Below, in pieces: positions 24,597 through 36,021 of a stretch of 64,000 nucleotides of DNA (its first letter is position 1; each line of letters starts with the position of its first letter). Location: contig NW_006763135.1 of NCBI RefSeq assembly GCF_000264905.1, positions 1,219,179 through 1,283,178 of the forward strand, written 5' to 3'. Origin of the DNA: Stereum hirsutum FP-91666 SS1 (taxonomy: Eukaryota > Basidiomycota > Agaricomycetes > Russulales > Stereaceae). The notes beneath the pieces were generated by a model. That model was not told the DNA's origin, did no database searches, and was given only the letters and a program-made list of their open reading frames with translations. Both the position numbers and the translations under genes were made by a program.

Positions 24597-25372
24597 TTGT
24601 GTGGATGGATGGAGGTGATGGAAGGCGGAGAGGGAGTTTGATGGCTGCTGTCCATTCCGAGTCAATTTCTCTGAATCTAAAAGCGCTGTGTACGGCTGTT
24701 TACACCGGCGCTTTCGGGGGCCCCTCATTGGGCCGATAAGCCACGTGCCTTGCCGTCGCCCCCTTGCACTCTCCAGGCCCGCCTTCCGGCCCTCCTCCGT
24801 CCTTCACTATCCAATTATTTTCGCGGTATATCCGCCAGCAATCCAGTTCGTATCATTCTCAACAGCTCGAGCGAGACCCGGTCCATATCCGAGACTGCAG
24901 AGCAAATTTTACATTCTCCTCCTCGCCGCCATCTGATATGTTCCTGTCGTTCCTTGTCTTTCCCTTTTCTGTCAGCTGATCACCATCGCCACCCTCGACT
25001 ATGACCATGCCGGCTCTCATACTGCCACCGTTCGAAGCTTTTGTGCCATCACAGAAGACTCCAGCCTCGGCTGACCATTGCCCAGAGCACCTCTGGCACT
25101 TGGACAAAGTTCATACCGTTCTGCACCATCGCAGACTTCTTGCAAATTGACAGTCGACGATTTGTCTGGGGTCCGTTCCGTTGTCCTGTCTGCCCACGGA
25201 CCTCACATCGATGCTTGTCTATCGACAGCCCAAGACTGATCAAGAGAGATGCTTTCGCTCTCTAGGCCAAAACTAGGCCGGCTCTAGACCGGCGCAAAAG
25301 GTATACGGTAATACGCCACACGGCGGAGGCACAATCAAGAGAAGAGAGATAGTTCGGGCAATGCGAGCACTT
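24597..25372. other. Promoter of glutamine synthetase and 3' flank of the J-protein gene
   Basis: This 776-bp gap holds the upstream region of GLN1, including the GATAAG/CACGTG pair, and the 3' end of the next minus-strand gene. C/T-rich runs occur around 24740-25020. I see no coding signature. Confidence 0.55.
24735..24747. promoter_or_regulatory. GATA and CACGTG motifs upstream of glutamine synthetase
   Basis: GATAAG at 24735-24740 is followed directly by CACGTG at 24742-24747, about 140 bp upstream of the GS start. HGATAR is the site of AreA/Nit2-type nitrogen regulators (established knowledge), so its position before GLN1 is sensible. A single GATAAG can also occur by chance. Confidence 0.4.
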
Positions 25373-27063
25373 TCACCGTCTCTTATTCTTTCTCTTCTTC
25401 CCATTCCCGTTCCCGTTTGCGCCTGCGGCCTTTACAGCACTCGCTCTCGCACCGCCGTTCGTTTCGGGCACGTCCGAGTCTAGCATGTCTGATTCGGTCT
25501 CGACGCCTGTGCTCTCGCCTTCGTCCCCCTCCGATGGTTCGGCCCGTCCGTTCGATTTCGGGTTAGGTGGAAAGAGGCGGGAGTAGGCTTTGTGGTAGAG
25601 CGAGGTAGCGAGGGTGATGAACCAGGTTCGTTTAAAGGATGGTGGGGTCGCGGTCGAAGCGTCAATGAGGATCATGTCGCCTCCGGGCTCGAGCTGTGAG
25701 TATTCTATCAGTAACACAAATGAGAGGGTCGACACGGCGCAATACGTACCATGTAGACGTGTCCCGTTCCTTGCACCGTCTCCACCACCATATCTATCGA
25801 CTTCCCGAGCACGACATTCCCCGAGTCGTCCAATCTGGGTGGGCCACCCAAGTTCACCTTGACCTATAGACACATAACATATTCGATGAGCACAATATTC
25901 AATAGCAAATATGAACGACCAATCAAGGTGGAGGCTGACGCAAAGGTGAATGTAGAATTTGATGTGGAAGCAGAATCGACGAAGGTAGACTTACCTTCCT
26001 CCGCCCTTCAATAGGCACCATCTTCTGTCCCCACGCATTAAGCTTCGCCTCGCGGACGACGTGTTCTATACGAGCGGTATCCTTCTTGTAGTTCATACTC
26101 TGCACCATATATTGCAACACCGAGGTCAGCATGGTCAGGAATACCAACACGGTCTGTATATCAACAACGCAGGAAGGGGTTGTCGAATGTCGTGTGGCCC
26201 AATATCGTGGAGAGGTCACAGATGCAGGAAGGATCCATTCTAGTCAGCTATGATGTTGCTATATTGGATGTATGGAAGAGAAAAGTGCGCACCCCGAGAC
26301 CAGGCCTGAAACGCGAGTAATAGTATCCCGTACCGCGCCAGCGCGGGACACCGTTCTTGTAGAAGAAGTCGTACCTGCAAACGATATATTGTTTGCAATG
26401 AGTGATGTTACGCGTATGAGGATATGGGCTGAAATGAAAGACGTACCGCTTCCGACCCTCCGTATTCCTCAGGATGGACGAAATGACGCCAAGCCTCGCG
26501 AACCGTTCATGAATACCCTTCACGCCAGGGTTCTTATCCGGGCTGTGACGCAGGAAGAAATCCGGGGCATGAATATTATATGGCGCGACATGCGACATGG
26601 GGGAAACAGCGAGAGGTACTGACTGGAGCAACATGCTCTTTTTACGGTACGCGCGGGCAATCTCTGCCGTCGTAGCGGTATCGGGGACGTCAAGCCATGA
26701 GTAGAACGTCGTTTTCTTTCCTATTTGTGCGACGAGTAAGAATATCATCGTCATAGTGGTGGTTAGTACGGTACGAATGAGGGTTCGAGCAGGAATTCGT
26801 GGCGTACCTTCTGCGGCCTCTAACTCGCTCACGAGGTCGAAGATCTCGTGGTCTTCCTGCAGATTGAGCGTGTACATGTCAGAAAGCTATGTAGGTATGG
26901 GCCATAATGTGGAATAATAGGTACCTTAGTCCATCTACAATCCCCGCATAACGTTCAGCATGCAATAAGTAAAGGCGCAACGGAGAGGAACATGTAAGTA
27001 TACGCACGCAAGCACCGTCGTCGCCAACACCGCCAAGAGCCCAAAAAGAAGGAGGACCCTCAT
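25373..27063 (-). CDS. Membrane-bound ER-type DnaJ (Hsp40) co-chaperone
   Basis: Nine exons in transcript order (27063-27008, 26934-26925, 26856-26808, 26720-26624, 26542-26447, 26374-26293, 26153-25995, 25863-25750, 25693-25373) encode 327 residues. The N-terminus [19 protein letters not shown] is a signal peptide or anchor. It is followed by [13 protein letters not shown] and a J domain of about 35-110 that includes [23 protein letters not shown] with the HPD triad, and [15 protein letters not shown] second hydrophobic segment, [16 protein letters not shown], comes after the J domain. The Lys/Arg-rich tail ends GKKRKNKRR, presumably cytosolic. The family stimulates Hsp70 ATPase at the ER membrane (inferred). 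Exon 2 is a 10-nt micro-exon needed to encode AWTK. The gene is divergent from RRN7, 347 bp between starts. Confidence 0.88.
26925..26934 (-). other. 10-nt micro-exon of the J-protein gene
   Basis: The sequence ATGGACTAAG is flanked by TGTAG on its 5' side and GTACCT on its 3' side. It bridges phase 2 to phase 0 and completes the codons for A-W-T-K between the signal peptide and EDHEIFDLV. Skipping it would shift the frame. Confidence 0.8.
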
Positions 27064-27410
27064 AAGTAGTCTATACTGAGCCTCAGATCAGCCCAAAGGA
27101 ATGAAGATGGCTCGCAGCGCGCGATGGAAAAAAGCGAGCTGTAAGGAGACGTGAAGAGCCAGACGCGCTGTCACCGGCCGGAAGGATTATTCGAATTTGA
27201 AATTTCGTCGAGATCAAAGTTGGGTGCGGATGCGACGGGCCGAGAAGCCTTTGCCTTTTTGGACCACTCATTCTTCTTTGTATGGCACGTGTTTGTGTGT
27301 TCCTTCTCATCTTCCACCTCGATCGCCACTCGGTGGCGTAGTTGTGCTGCTATCGCTCGATACATTTATCCGGAAATTAGCGCACGGTTACTGATTTATA
27401 TACAGCAGCC
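27064..27410. promoter_or_regulatory. Divergent promoter region of the J-protein and RRN7 genes
   Basis: The 347 bp between the two start codons must contain both core promoters. The strand reading toward RRN7 is C/T-rich at 27290-27350. I saw no convincing TATA box. Confidence 0.5.
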
Positions 27411-30400
27411 ATGCCTCGTAAGTGCACGGTCTGCGGCTCGAAACAATGGCATAAAGAGCCGTCGAGCGGGCTCGTCATCTGTAGCGAGGGCCACATTCTC
27501 CAGGTATGTTACATTCTGCCCACAACCGTGTACTCTTTACTATTCTAGGCCCTGCAATCTCTTATGTTCTTCATCACGACTTTTCATGTTTAAAAAAATC
27601 GTTTTCGTACGCCGACTTGACCGCTTTTTTTAAATCTTCAAACGCAACAGAATTATAGAAACGAGACCCACGAAACACAAGAACTCGGGCCTCACACTCT
27701 ACGTAAACGCAAAGTCCGCACAGGACGCAAAAAAGGCGAGAGGCAATCCAAAGCCGATCCCAAACGTTCGTTATCATTCCTCCCTTTTCGTATCATCGCT
27801 CTAACTCACGACTGATATTTGATATGATGGGACTCGTATGTTTTGTTGATGCAGTGTACCATGGCGCACGGGCACAGTACCACTATTTTCAGTGCTTGCA
27901 GCTGCTGTTAAGGAAACAGGTCGCGGCGCTGGTTAAGGCGTGGGATCTGCCACCTGAATTCGAGGTAAGTATCGCTCTGTCCTAACAAAATAAAACATCC
28001 TGACCGACGTTTCCTTCTTACTTTGGATTGTAGGTGATATGCAGGGACATATGGACGCTCTACCTATGTCTGCTTCCTTCACCGCCACCGCCAGAACCTC
28101 TGCTATACGAACAGGACATCGAGGGAAATAATCATAGAGAAGACTCTACGACACGCAGGGCACACTCTGCGGAGACGAAGACAAGTACGGCTAGAGACCA
28201 CCAGGATGAAGAAACAAAGAAGAAACCCTCGGACGAGTCGGACCCAGAATCGGATGCCTGTTCAAATAAAGCCTCCTCTTCCGACTCAGACTCAGGCTCG
28301 GACACCGAATCGAACGACAACGACGATGACGATGCTGATGACAAACATCGCAAAAGTATCATGGACGAAGAAATGGCCTCTCTCCTCCGTGGACTCTCCG
28401 ACTCTGAACCCGACTCCGATGACGAGCTCGAACCCGACCCCAATGCCCACGCAGGTCAAGGTGATAATACGCATGAGCATGAGCAAGATAGATCGAAGAG
28501 CAAGAAACGACAAGGTCATCGTGGTGGGAGGTACGAGAGCCCTACGTGCACGCTTGCGGTGTTGCTTGTGGCTTGTTGGACGATACGGGTGCCTGTTACG
28601 ATTATGGATCTTATACGGTGGGTATCTCTGACCTTCATCACCATTTCTTCCTGGATATTTTTGTGGAATACGAAGCCCTTCGCTAACTTTTCGCGTCTTT
28701 ATGCCCCTCTCTATATCCGACTGGCCGACCAATCGACCACCTGATTCCCCCGCCGATGATGGATGCTACACTCCCAGCCTAATCGACTCATACACTCTCC
28801 CCTACCTCGACCCGACGAACCATCTCCCTCCGGAAATGACACACCATCTGAACAAACACGCCCTGCAGGCGATCTCTCCGCCGGTCAGTCCAAGTTTCCC
28901 AATTTCCCAATTTCCCAATTTCCCAGTTCGCCTTTTATCCCCACTCCCCCCTTTTATTCGTTGAGCCCATACTTCACCGCACCGTGCAATATTTCGTCAT
29001 TCCAATTTCATGGACACGTTCGTTTGTCTTTCTCTCCATGCACAAATTGGCGCTAGCTAGAGTGAAACGCCCAACACCCCATCCATCGAATGGTTCAGTG
29101 ATAATTCCATTCATGCTGCGCTCTCGTCTGTTCCATGGTGCACTATTTGTGGTTCCATAGTTCCATGGTGCACTATTTGTGGTTCCATAGTTCCCTGGTG
29201 CACGAGCGGAGATATCTTTTTCGTTCCCTCGTTTCATCCTTCCATCGTTCCGTTGCAGCGACATGTCCATGTCCATCTTATTCGCCCGTCCCGTCATCAT
29301 ACGTGACCCACGTAACCCATCGACTATATGCACCCATCCTCGTCCCCATCCTAATTCTGACTACCCGATCCACTCGTCCGCTTGTCCCTCATCATTTGTC
29401 CCTCATCACGATCCACCAGACTCTTCCATCATACCTTTCGTCATCATCGGAACCTAGACCTAGTCAGCATCGCTCACTCCATTCACTACCTCCATTTCCT
29501 CCGAATTCACAATTAATTATTCAACCCGCCACACTCACACTGACAGTCCTCCAACCCGAAACAGCACGCCCCCTCCGCCCTCCTGCTACACGGCCTCGCC
29601 TCTCGCCTAGCGCGGCGCATGTACGCCACTTATGGCGTCTACACGCCCGAGCTTAATGCGGGTCCGTTGATGTGGCGTGTGGTTTGTGCGTTGGGGGGAA
29701 CGCGTACGTTCCTCTCTCCTTCCCTGTATCCTATCCCCTATCTTACACAAACAAGAAAGAAAACGATATATTGCTCAAAACTAACCTACCCTACACTGAT
29801 ACATCCATGTGTACATCCAACAGCCGTCCTCTACACCCTAACAAAATCCCTCGCCCACCCCCTCTCGCTACCCCTCTCTCTCCACCCCCCCGGCCTCACA
29901 CACGCCACACGACGCGAGCGAGCGGGTGCGTCGGACGATCCGGGGAGCTATAAGTTCGATGGGGCGCCGCCGGAGGTGGCGTTGATGGGTGTTGTGATCG
30001 TGGTGCTGAAGATGGTTTATGGATTGGATGGGGATGGAGAGGGAGAGGGAGATGCACGGAGGTGAGTGGGTTTTTTTTCGGGTTGTGGTCTTTCGTGGTT
30101 GGGTCGGTTGGTCGGTGTAATGCGAGGTAATGAGTCATGAGGAATGGACGGGGTGTTGCGGTTTGTGGAATGGGATGGGATGGAGAAATGGGATGGAGTA
30201 TGCAAACAGGGGTTCGAGCGTGTCGAGGCTCTGAAGCATTGACGCGTCGAGAGCTAAGCGAATATGAACGGTGACGTCTGCTCTTACATTTACATTTGCT
30301 TTGGCATGGCAGGAACCAAGCAACAACGGCAACGGACGCGACGGATCCGGGATACGCATTACCTCGGCTGGAAGACCTACTCTCGTCGATCGCGAAGCTC

Positions 30401-31216
30401 GATAACGATCACGGACAAAGCCAAAGCGAAGAACATCTATTCTCGGCGCGGACGAACGTGTAAGTTTCGTTTGATGCATGCAATGCTTACTTACGATCCA
30501 TCTTCACCGGTTTTGGGGTGCGGGCGGGCATTGCGGTGATTTGAGCTCGTGTTTGATATGAACGTTGGGACGTTTGGATGCACCGGCTGACTTGTGTTGT
30601 TCGTATGTTCATGTTTCGGATCGGATCGTATGGATGCGATGGATGGACAGGTCGACGGCGGAGATGGGAGATTCGGAGTTGGATTTATATTTAGGTTTTT
30701 GCGAGAGGGCGTTGTTGGGCGAGCACGAGCACGAGCACGAGCAGCGAGCAGCGGGGGAAAGAGAAGGTTCAGGTAAATGTGCCCACGCAACGCAACGCAA
30801 CGCGCACGCGGCGAGTGGAGAAGCTGATACCGCTCTGTTTGCCTTTCGCAGAACGGAGGATCCTCGACGAGTACTTTCCCCTGAAGACGGGAGACCAAGA
30901 CCGCAGGGTGGAGGGCGATCGACGACGAGCACAGGGACAGGAACTGGTGGTGGGGCGACGGAGGGCGATGACGATGACGGTGGAGGGACATGAGGAGGGT
31001 GAGAAGAACGAGGGACGCAAGGCTGGAGAAGGATATACGGTTTACAACACGCAAGACGTGCTAGGAACGGTGCCAGAGGACTATGCGCTGGTGGTTGGAC
31101 GGGCAGCGCAGTGGACGGGGGTGGACGCAGAGTACATCTATGGGGTGGTCGAGCGGTACGAGCGGCGGCTTGTGCGGTGGTGGGACGGGATGCGACGACG
31201 GGGAAGGGTTTTGTGA
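27411..31216 (+). CDS. RRN7: RNA polymerase I initiation factor RRN7 / TAF1B-like (TFIIB-related)
   Basis: Ten exons (27411-27503, 27651-27765, 27855-27964, 28034-28617, 28778-28883, 29565-29703, 29824-30061, 30313-30459, 30651-30772, 30852-31216) encode 672 residues. The N-terminus is a zinc ribbon, CTVC at 5-8 and CSEGH at 24-28, with the RRN7 pattern SKQWHKEPSSGLV. Next come NYRNE and YHYFQCLQLLLRKQV, the start of the cyclin-like part, then an acidic insert (DSDSGSDTESNDNDDDDADD). The cyclin-like segments continue with IDSYTLPYLDPTNHLP and YATYGVYTPE, and the C-terminus contains EYIYGVVERYERRLVRWWDG. RRN7 belongs to the core factor that recruits Pol I to rDNA in the nucleolus. The intron before exon 6 is 681 nt, far longer than its neighbours, and the exact start of exon 6 is the least certain junction. 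Confidence 0.88.
28895..28926 (+). repeat. Four copies of an 8-bp unit in the RRN7 long intron
   Basis: TTTCCCAA is repeated four times in a row just after the exon 5 donor. The last copy ends CAG. Confidence 0.85.
29130..29204 (+). repeat. 30-bp tandem repeat in the RRN7 long intron
   Basis: Two perfect 30-bp units (29130-29159 and 29160-29189), beginning GTTCCATGGTGCAC, are followed by half a unit with one substitution. Perfect identity points to a recent event. Confidence 0.9.
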
Positions 31217-31545
31217 GAGCGAGAGGTAGATGTAGATATTATATTATGTGATGTTGTGATGGGACGGGAGGGACAGGAACGAGGACGGGCATGTGCAGGG
31301 CTGAGTCAGCGCTGGCGGGAGAACAAGGTACAGGTTTGGCCGAGGATGAGCTCTGCTCTCAAAACACGTCTGACCATCGTCGCTCTTTTCGCCGTCTCTC
31401 TCCGATCTCCCCTCTTCATCCCTCCTCTGCTGCAAGAGCGTCTACGGCCTGTACAGACGCCGAAACCCGTCCAGTCCAGCGGCCTCTGTCCGGTTATGAG
31501 ACTCTGACCGTGTCTACGCCCCTCTCATCCCTCATCCTCTAAACT
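31217..31545. other. Short intergenic region
   Basis: These 329 bp lie between RRN7 and the next plus-strand gene. The right half is C/T-rich and probably contains the promoter. No coding signature was seen. Confidence 0.5.
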
Positions 31546-34179
31546 ATGCGTCGGATCGCCTCTGTCCTCGCCTCCAGGCGTGCAGACAAAGACAAGCAGT
31601 CGAAAGAAGACCCCAGCTCTTCTGCTGCCAGGCCACAGTCTTCTGCAAGGCCACAGCCCGCTCGCAAGGCTTCTCGTCTTCTCGCCGCTGTCTCCCGCTC
31701 CCGCATCACGGTTTCTACAGAGCAGCCTGTGCCACCACTCGACCAGGGTCTCTCCTCCTCCTCGTCTTGTGGCTCGAATTCTATCCAGACCCCGGACGAC
31801 GACCGTGCAAGCCCCATCTTGCCACCCGACCCGGCAACACTTACCCCAGTGTCGAGAAAGGGTTGGAACCCGTGGGCGAACGCAAAGAAGGCTCCCACAG
31901 CACCTCCATCTTCCCTCCCACCGTCGTCCTTTCCCTCGTCGCGTTTGACCCCTCTTGCTCCCAACAACCGCAGTCCACGCGAGGCCCATCACGACACCGA
32001 CGACGACGCCACCTCCGACTCCTCTTCCGAATCTGACGAGGCCGCACCTTCAAATCACAAACCACCTGTCACGCACGATCACGCGCTCTCCCCAATCGAG
32101 CACCTCACCTTCCTGACCAGCACCGGCCTTGTTCCCCCGTTCTCACCGTGTCCACTTCAACATGTTCGCGGCCAGCCTCTCTTCCCACGTTCGTGTAACC
32201 CCTCCCGTGCAGTTCTATTTCGGGAATCCCTCGAGTCCACAATGCACAGGTCCCGCCTGCTCCGCCGGCTAGAACGGGACAGCTCATCAGGCTCCCTGTC
32301 CAAGTCAGACAGACGCATGCTCGCCTCTTTCGGGCCCCGTCTTTCGCCTAGCCCGAAACGAACATTGCCACAGCCCGATGAGGGCGCATTTCCGGACGTC
32401 GCGGCGCTTGACCCCAGCGGTACCAGCCGCGGTCTCAGAGCCTGGCTCGCACGCGGTTATTTCGAGGAGAGGACGGTCGCATGGAAGCCTTCTCCTGACG
32501 GCTCTTCTGTCGCCTACTCCCCCGTCACTGGTTCTGGCTTCGGCGTGTGGGCCTTGGACGTTTCGAGAGCACTAGAGGAAATGGCTGGCGCTGAAGATCT
32601 AGAAGACGGTGACTGGCCTCTGCCCGTGCCCGTGCCCGTGCCCTCCAAATCCTCACCTCCACATTCGCCTGCTTCTGTACCGACATTTGTCCCAGACGCG
32701 CCATCTTCGCCATCCAGCAGCTCGTCTCAACGATCCAGTGAGTTCCCAATCCAGTGCTTTTCATAGCTTCTGCCGCATCGTGTTTTTGCGTTTCTGATCT
32801 TGATGCTTCCAGTCTCGCCACCAACACCCGTCACCGGGCGTCAAGCGCCTTATAAAGCTGCACCCTCGCCCCTGCGGACCGAGAGCGATCCTACCACCGG
32901 GACCGTCGTGAAACCGTCGCTCTCAGCACGATCCGTGACTGCGCCATCAGCCGTACCCATGCCGGAATCCCCCACGCCCGCCGCCGCCATCAATTCATCA
33001 TCGAACCGCCGCGGTGTCCGGTTTGCCGAAGAAGAAGACGACAAAGAGGAGAACGTTCCGCTCGGTTACGTCCTCCGCCATAAGAAGAACAGGGAGGAGA
33101 AGGCGCAGTTCTTGCAGCGCCAGAAGGAGCTCCGGGCTCATGACGAGGAGAGACAGAAACATGAGGCGGAGCGAGCACGGTGGCAGAAGGAAAGAGAACA
33201 GTATAAGAGGGAGATGCAGGCGATTGAGGACGAGAAGAGGAAGAAGGCGTATGCGGAGGAGGTGATCGCGGCTAGGGCGAGGAGAGCGAGCTCGATGATG
33301 CATTTCCCTCCGTCGTCGTCGCCTGCGCTGCCGCAGGACGGAGACGGAGGTCGGGTCAACAAGTATCATCGTCCCGCATACGACCCGAAGAGTAAACCCG
33401 AGGAACATTCATCATCATCTCGTTCGCGTAACCAGTCTTCGTCGAGCTCAAGACCCGGAAGCACCTACTACTCGCCCAACAGCGGTACTACAGGCTCTCG
33501 TCCCGCTTCGACATATTCCGTCCACTCCTCGATGGAAGACGTCCGTCTCCGCGAAAACCGAACCAACAGTCGTCGAGGATCCATGGTCTCCGAAGCTGCC
33601 TCTCAGAACCACGCACGATCGTCGCTCTATGCTTATGGTTGGCCCAACGTCCCCGTGCCCGTTCCCCCGATACCCGCATTCCCAGTCAATGTGATACCCT
33701 CGATGCCCATCATGGCGATGCCGCAATATGTCATGGACATGCCGCTCTTACCGCCCAATCCTCCGTTTATGGGGGGACAACAATTTGGGAGAAGGTCGAG
33801 GTCGAGGGATTCGTCATCTTCGCCTGGGAGGAAGAGCGGGACGACTTCGGGGAGCCATACGAGTGCTAGTGGTGGGGGCAGCAAGGAACGACCAAGACAG
33901 TCTTCGTATAACAGTTCGCATGGGCACGGATCAAGGCAAGGTAGCAGCGGAGACGAACGCAATAGCCCGACGAGGACGGGGACGCCGTCTGCTGGTGGCC
34001 GTGAACAACATCGTTCGGGGAGGCCGACGACGAGGCTGCAGCAGACGGGGTCGTGGGGCGTGCAACCGCCGCCGTCGGCTATGAACATGTCCGTGGCGAA
34101 TTTGTCTGCGCATTCGGGGTACAGTAATAGTGGTAATGCGAGGCCGTATCCTAGTCGGAGGATGACGGCGTTCTCGTGA
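31546..34179 (+). CDS. Disordered Ser-rich protein with a charged coiled coil, unknown function, 852 aa
   Basis: Two exons, 31546-32737 and 32813-34179, encode 852 residues. The intron has a GTGAGT donor and CTGAT upstream of the acceptor. Residues 1-230 are low-complexity Ser/Pro with acidic runs. A more ordered part includes HDHALSPIEHLTFLTSTGL and RLLRRLERDSSSGSLSKSDR, then RGLRAWLARGYFEERTVAWKP. After the intron comes GVRFAEEEDDKEENVPLGYV, followed by a highly charged helix of about 80 residues (RHKKNREEKAQFLQRQKELR onward). A Ser/Gly/Arg-rich tail contains a Pro/Met-rich stretch. The segment around VPLGYV plus the helix looks conserved in basidiomycetes from memory, but I cannot name a family. 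No catalytic motif or membrane segment is visible. A cytoskeletal or signalling scaffold would fit but is not shown. Confidence 0.78.
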
Positions 34180-36021
34180 GTGGGCGGGTTTGGGTTTGTG
34201 TCGGGCGTGTCATTGCATCTCGTATCGCATCGCTTTACATCGGACTAAAAACACTAGGACGTTCAACTTCGCTTTCAATTATTCTGATTCTGCATTTTCA
34301 TGACATTTTAGTTCAGTTCTGTGTTCAAGTATCCCCACCCCCCGTCCTCCATGCCATGCCATCCATCGCCTCGCCCCATCATACGTACTTACTTATCGCT
34401 CCGCGCCGCTCACCTTACACTATACGCTCACACTCACACGTCCCTGAATTCTCGGAATTCTCGTTTTGCCCAAGTAGGGCACACACTCTTTTTAATACCA
34501 ATCGTTATTTTCGTTGTTTTGTGTTCGTTGATCCTCATCTGTGTGCTTTTACTGTTTCTTCCTTTCTCTCACCTGAACTTTTTCTTTGGACGGTTAGCCG
34601 CTTGCGGATTCGCATTCCTCCGCCGTCACTGCTCACTGTCGGTCTGGGTTTCGTGTTGTGGTGTTTGTGTCATGGTTTCCCATCTCTATTATTCTTTTCC
34701 CCGCCCTTTGTCCCTTTCACCGTTTCGCCCGTTCTCCCGCATCTTTGCAGCAGTCCCTCTCATCTCCATCTCACTGGCTCGATTTTCACAGGCTTTCTTA
34801 AATATTACCCCCCTTCCTTTCCTCGTTCTTCCTTTCCTCGTTCCTCGTTCTTCATTCTTCATTCTTCATTCCTCGTTAACCTTACGCCCCTCCGCATTCA
34901 CCTTCACTGCTCCGTTTCGTTTCTTGACGTCCGCAATTTTGGATCTTGGCCCGCACTTCACATGTGACATCACCATACCTCCGAGTCGAGTCAAAATTCG
35001 CCCTCAGTGCACAGCGCACACACAAACGTATCTTCACTCTTCAGGATTTCCGTGTATGTTTTTTTCTTGTTTTTTTCTTGTTCACTTTTTTCAGTTCAGC
35101 CTTTCTTGTTGTGAAATCTTGAATTCTTTATGACCACGGTTTCGTTTGCGTTTCGGTTTCGGTTTTTTATGGTTTCCCTACTTTTCGCTACATACTCTGT
35201 CTTTTTTGTTTTCGTTGCGCGTCATCCACCCATATTTGCTCCGTCCTACGCACGCGCTCGAGCCTACTGCTGCTGACATACATACATACCATTAACGATT
35301 AAACAAGCACCACCACCACCAGTCCCACACAGCACCGCCACCACAACACCAGTTCCGGTCCCGGTCCACCTACTGAATCCCTGAATCCCTGAACTTTGAC
35401 TCTTACACTCTGAACTTTGAAATTTGAGGACTCGGAAGTACTCGATCGATCCCATCATTGACATGAACGGCTATCCAGCTATCCATCCATCCATCCATAA
35501 TTATTAGTTTCTCTTTCGTTGGCGTTTTCGTTCTCGTTTCATTCTCGTTTCATTCTCGTACTCGTCTCGTCTGTAGAATTCTAGTCGTGATTGTCGGATC
35601 GAATGACTCGGAATTGGCCTGAATGGATCGTGAGTGTGACTAGAGACGTGGGTGTGGTTGTGATTCAGAATGAGTATTAGTGTAAGGCAAGGGTGGGTTG
35701 TGGTCCTGGACTGGGATGTGCATTGTGTGTGATCTTTCTGCTGGGTGTGTTGTATGTATACTTCCCGCGAGATGTGTCCCTTCAAAGACCGTGCCCACTT
35801 TCGTTACTACAAGCGCTGGCTTCCTGGAACAGGGTGTGTCACTCCGAGGCGCCGAATTGTCGGTCTCGAGTTGCTAGTCACGCCACGGAGCCACGGAAGC
35901 CTGGTTAAGCGCTGTGGCGTTCTCAGCAGCCTCTCATACTTGCACCCAACCACGAACGTTACGAACCTTTCTTTCTTTCTTACTCGCCGTTGAACATACG
36001 TTCTGCACAGGCAGGCGCGCC
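34180..36021. other. 1.8-kb pyrimidine-rich intergenic region
   Basis: From about 34,240 to 35,250 the plus strand is strongly T- and C-rich, including TTCATTC tandem copies near 34,850 and several long T runs. After 35,260 the bias weakens. Two long overlapping frames here translate to Phe/Leu/Ser-rich low-complexity protein with no signature, a by-product of the composition. The region probably includes a long 3' UTR and the AP-1 sigma promoter. Confidence 0.55.

Noticed and set aside
34176..35133. Two overlapping open frames of about 265 codons each
   Set aside because: Both come from the same pyrimidine-rich tract, giving Phe/Ser/Leu-rich sequence in two frames at once. No domain or splice pattern.
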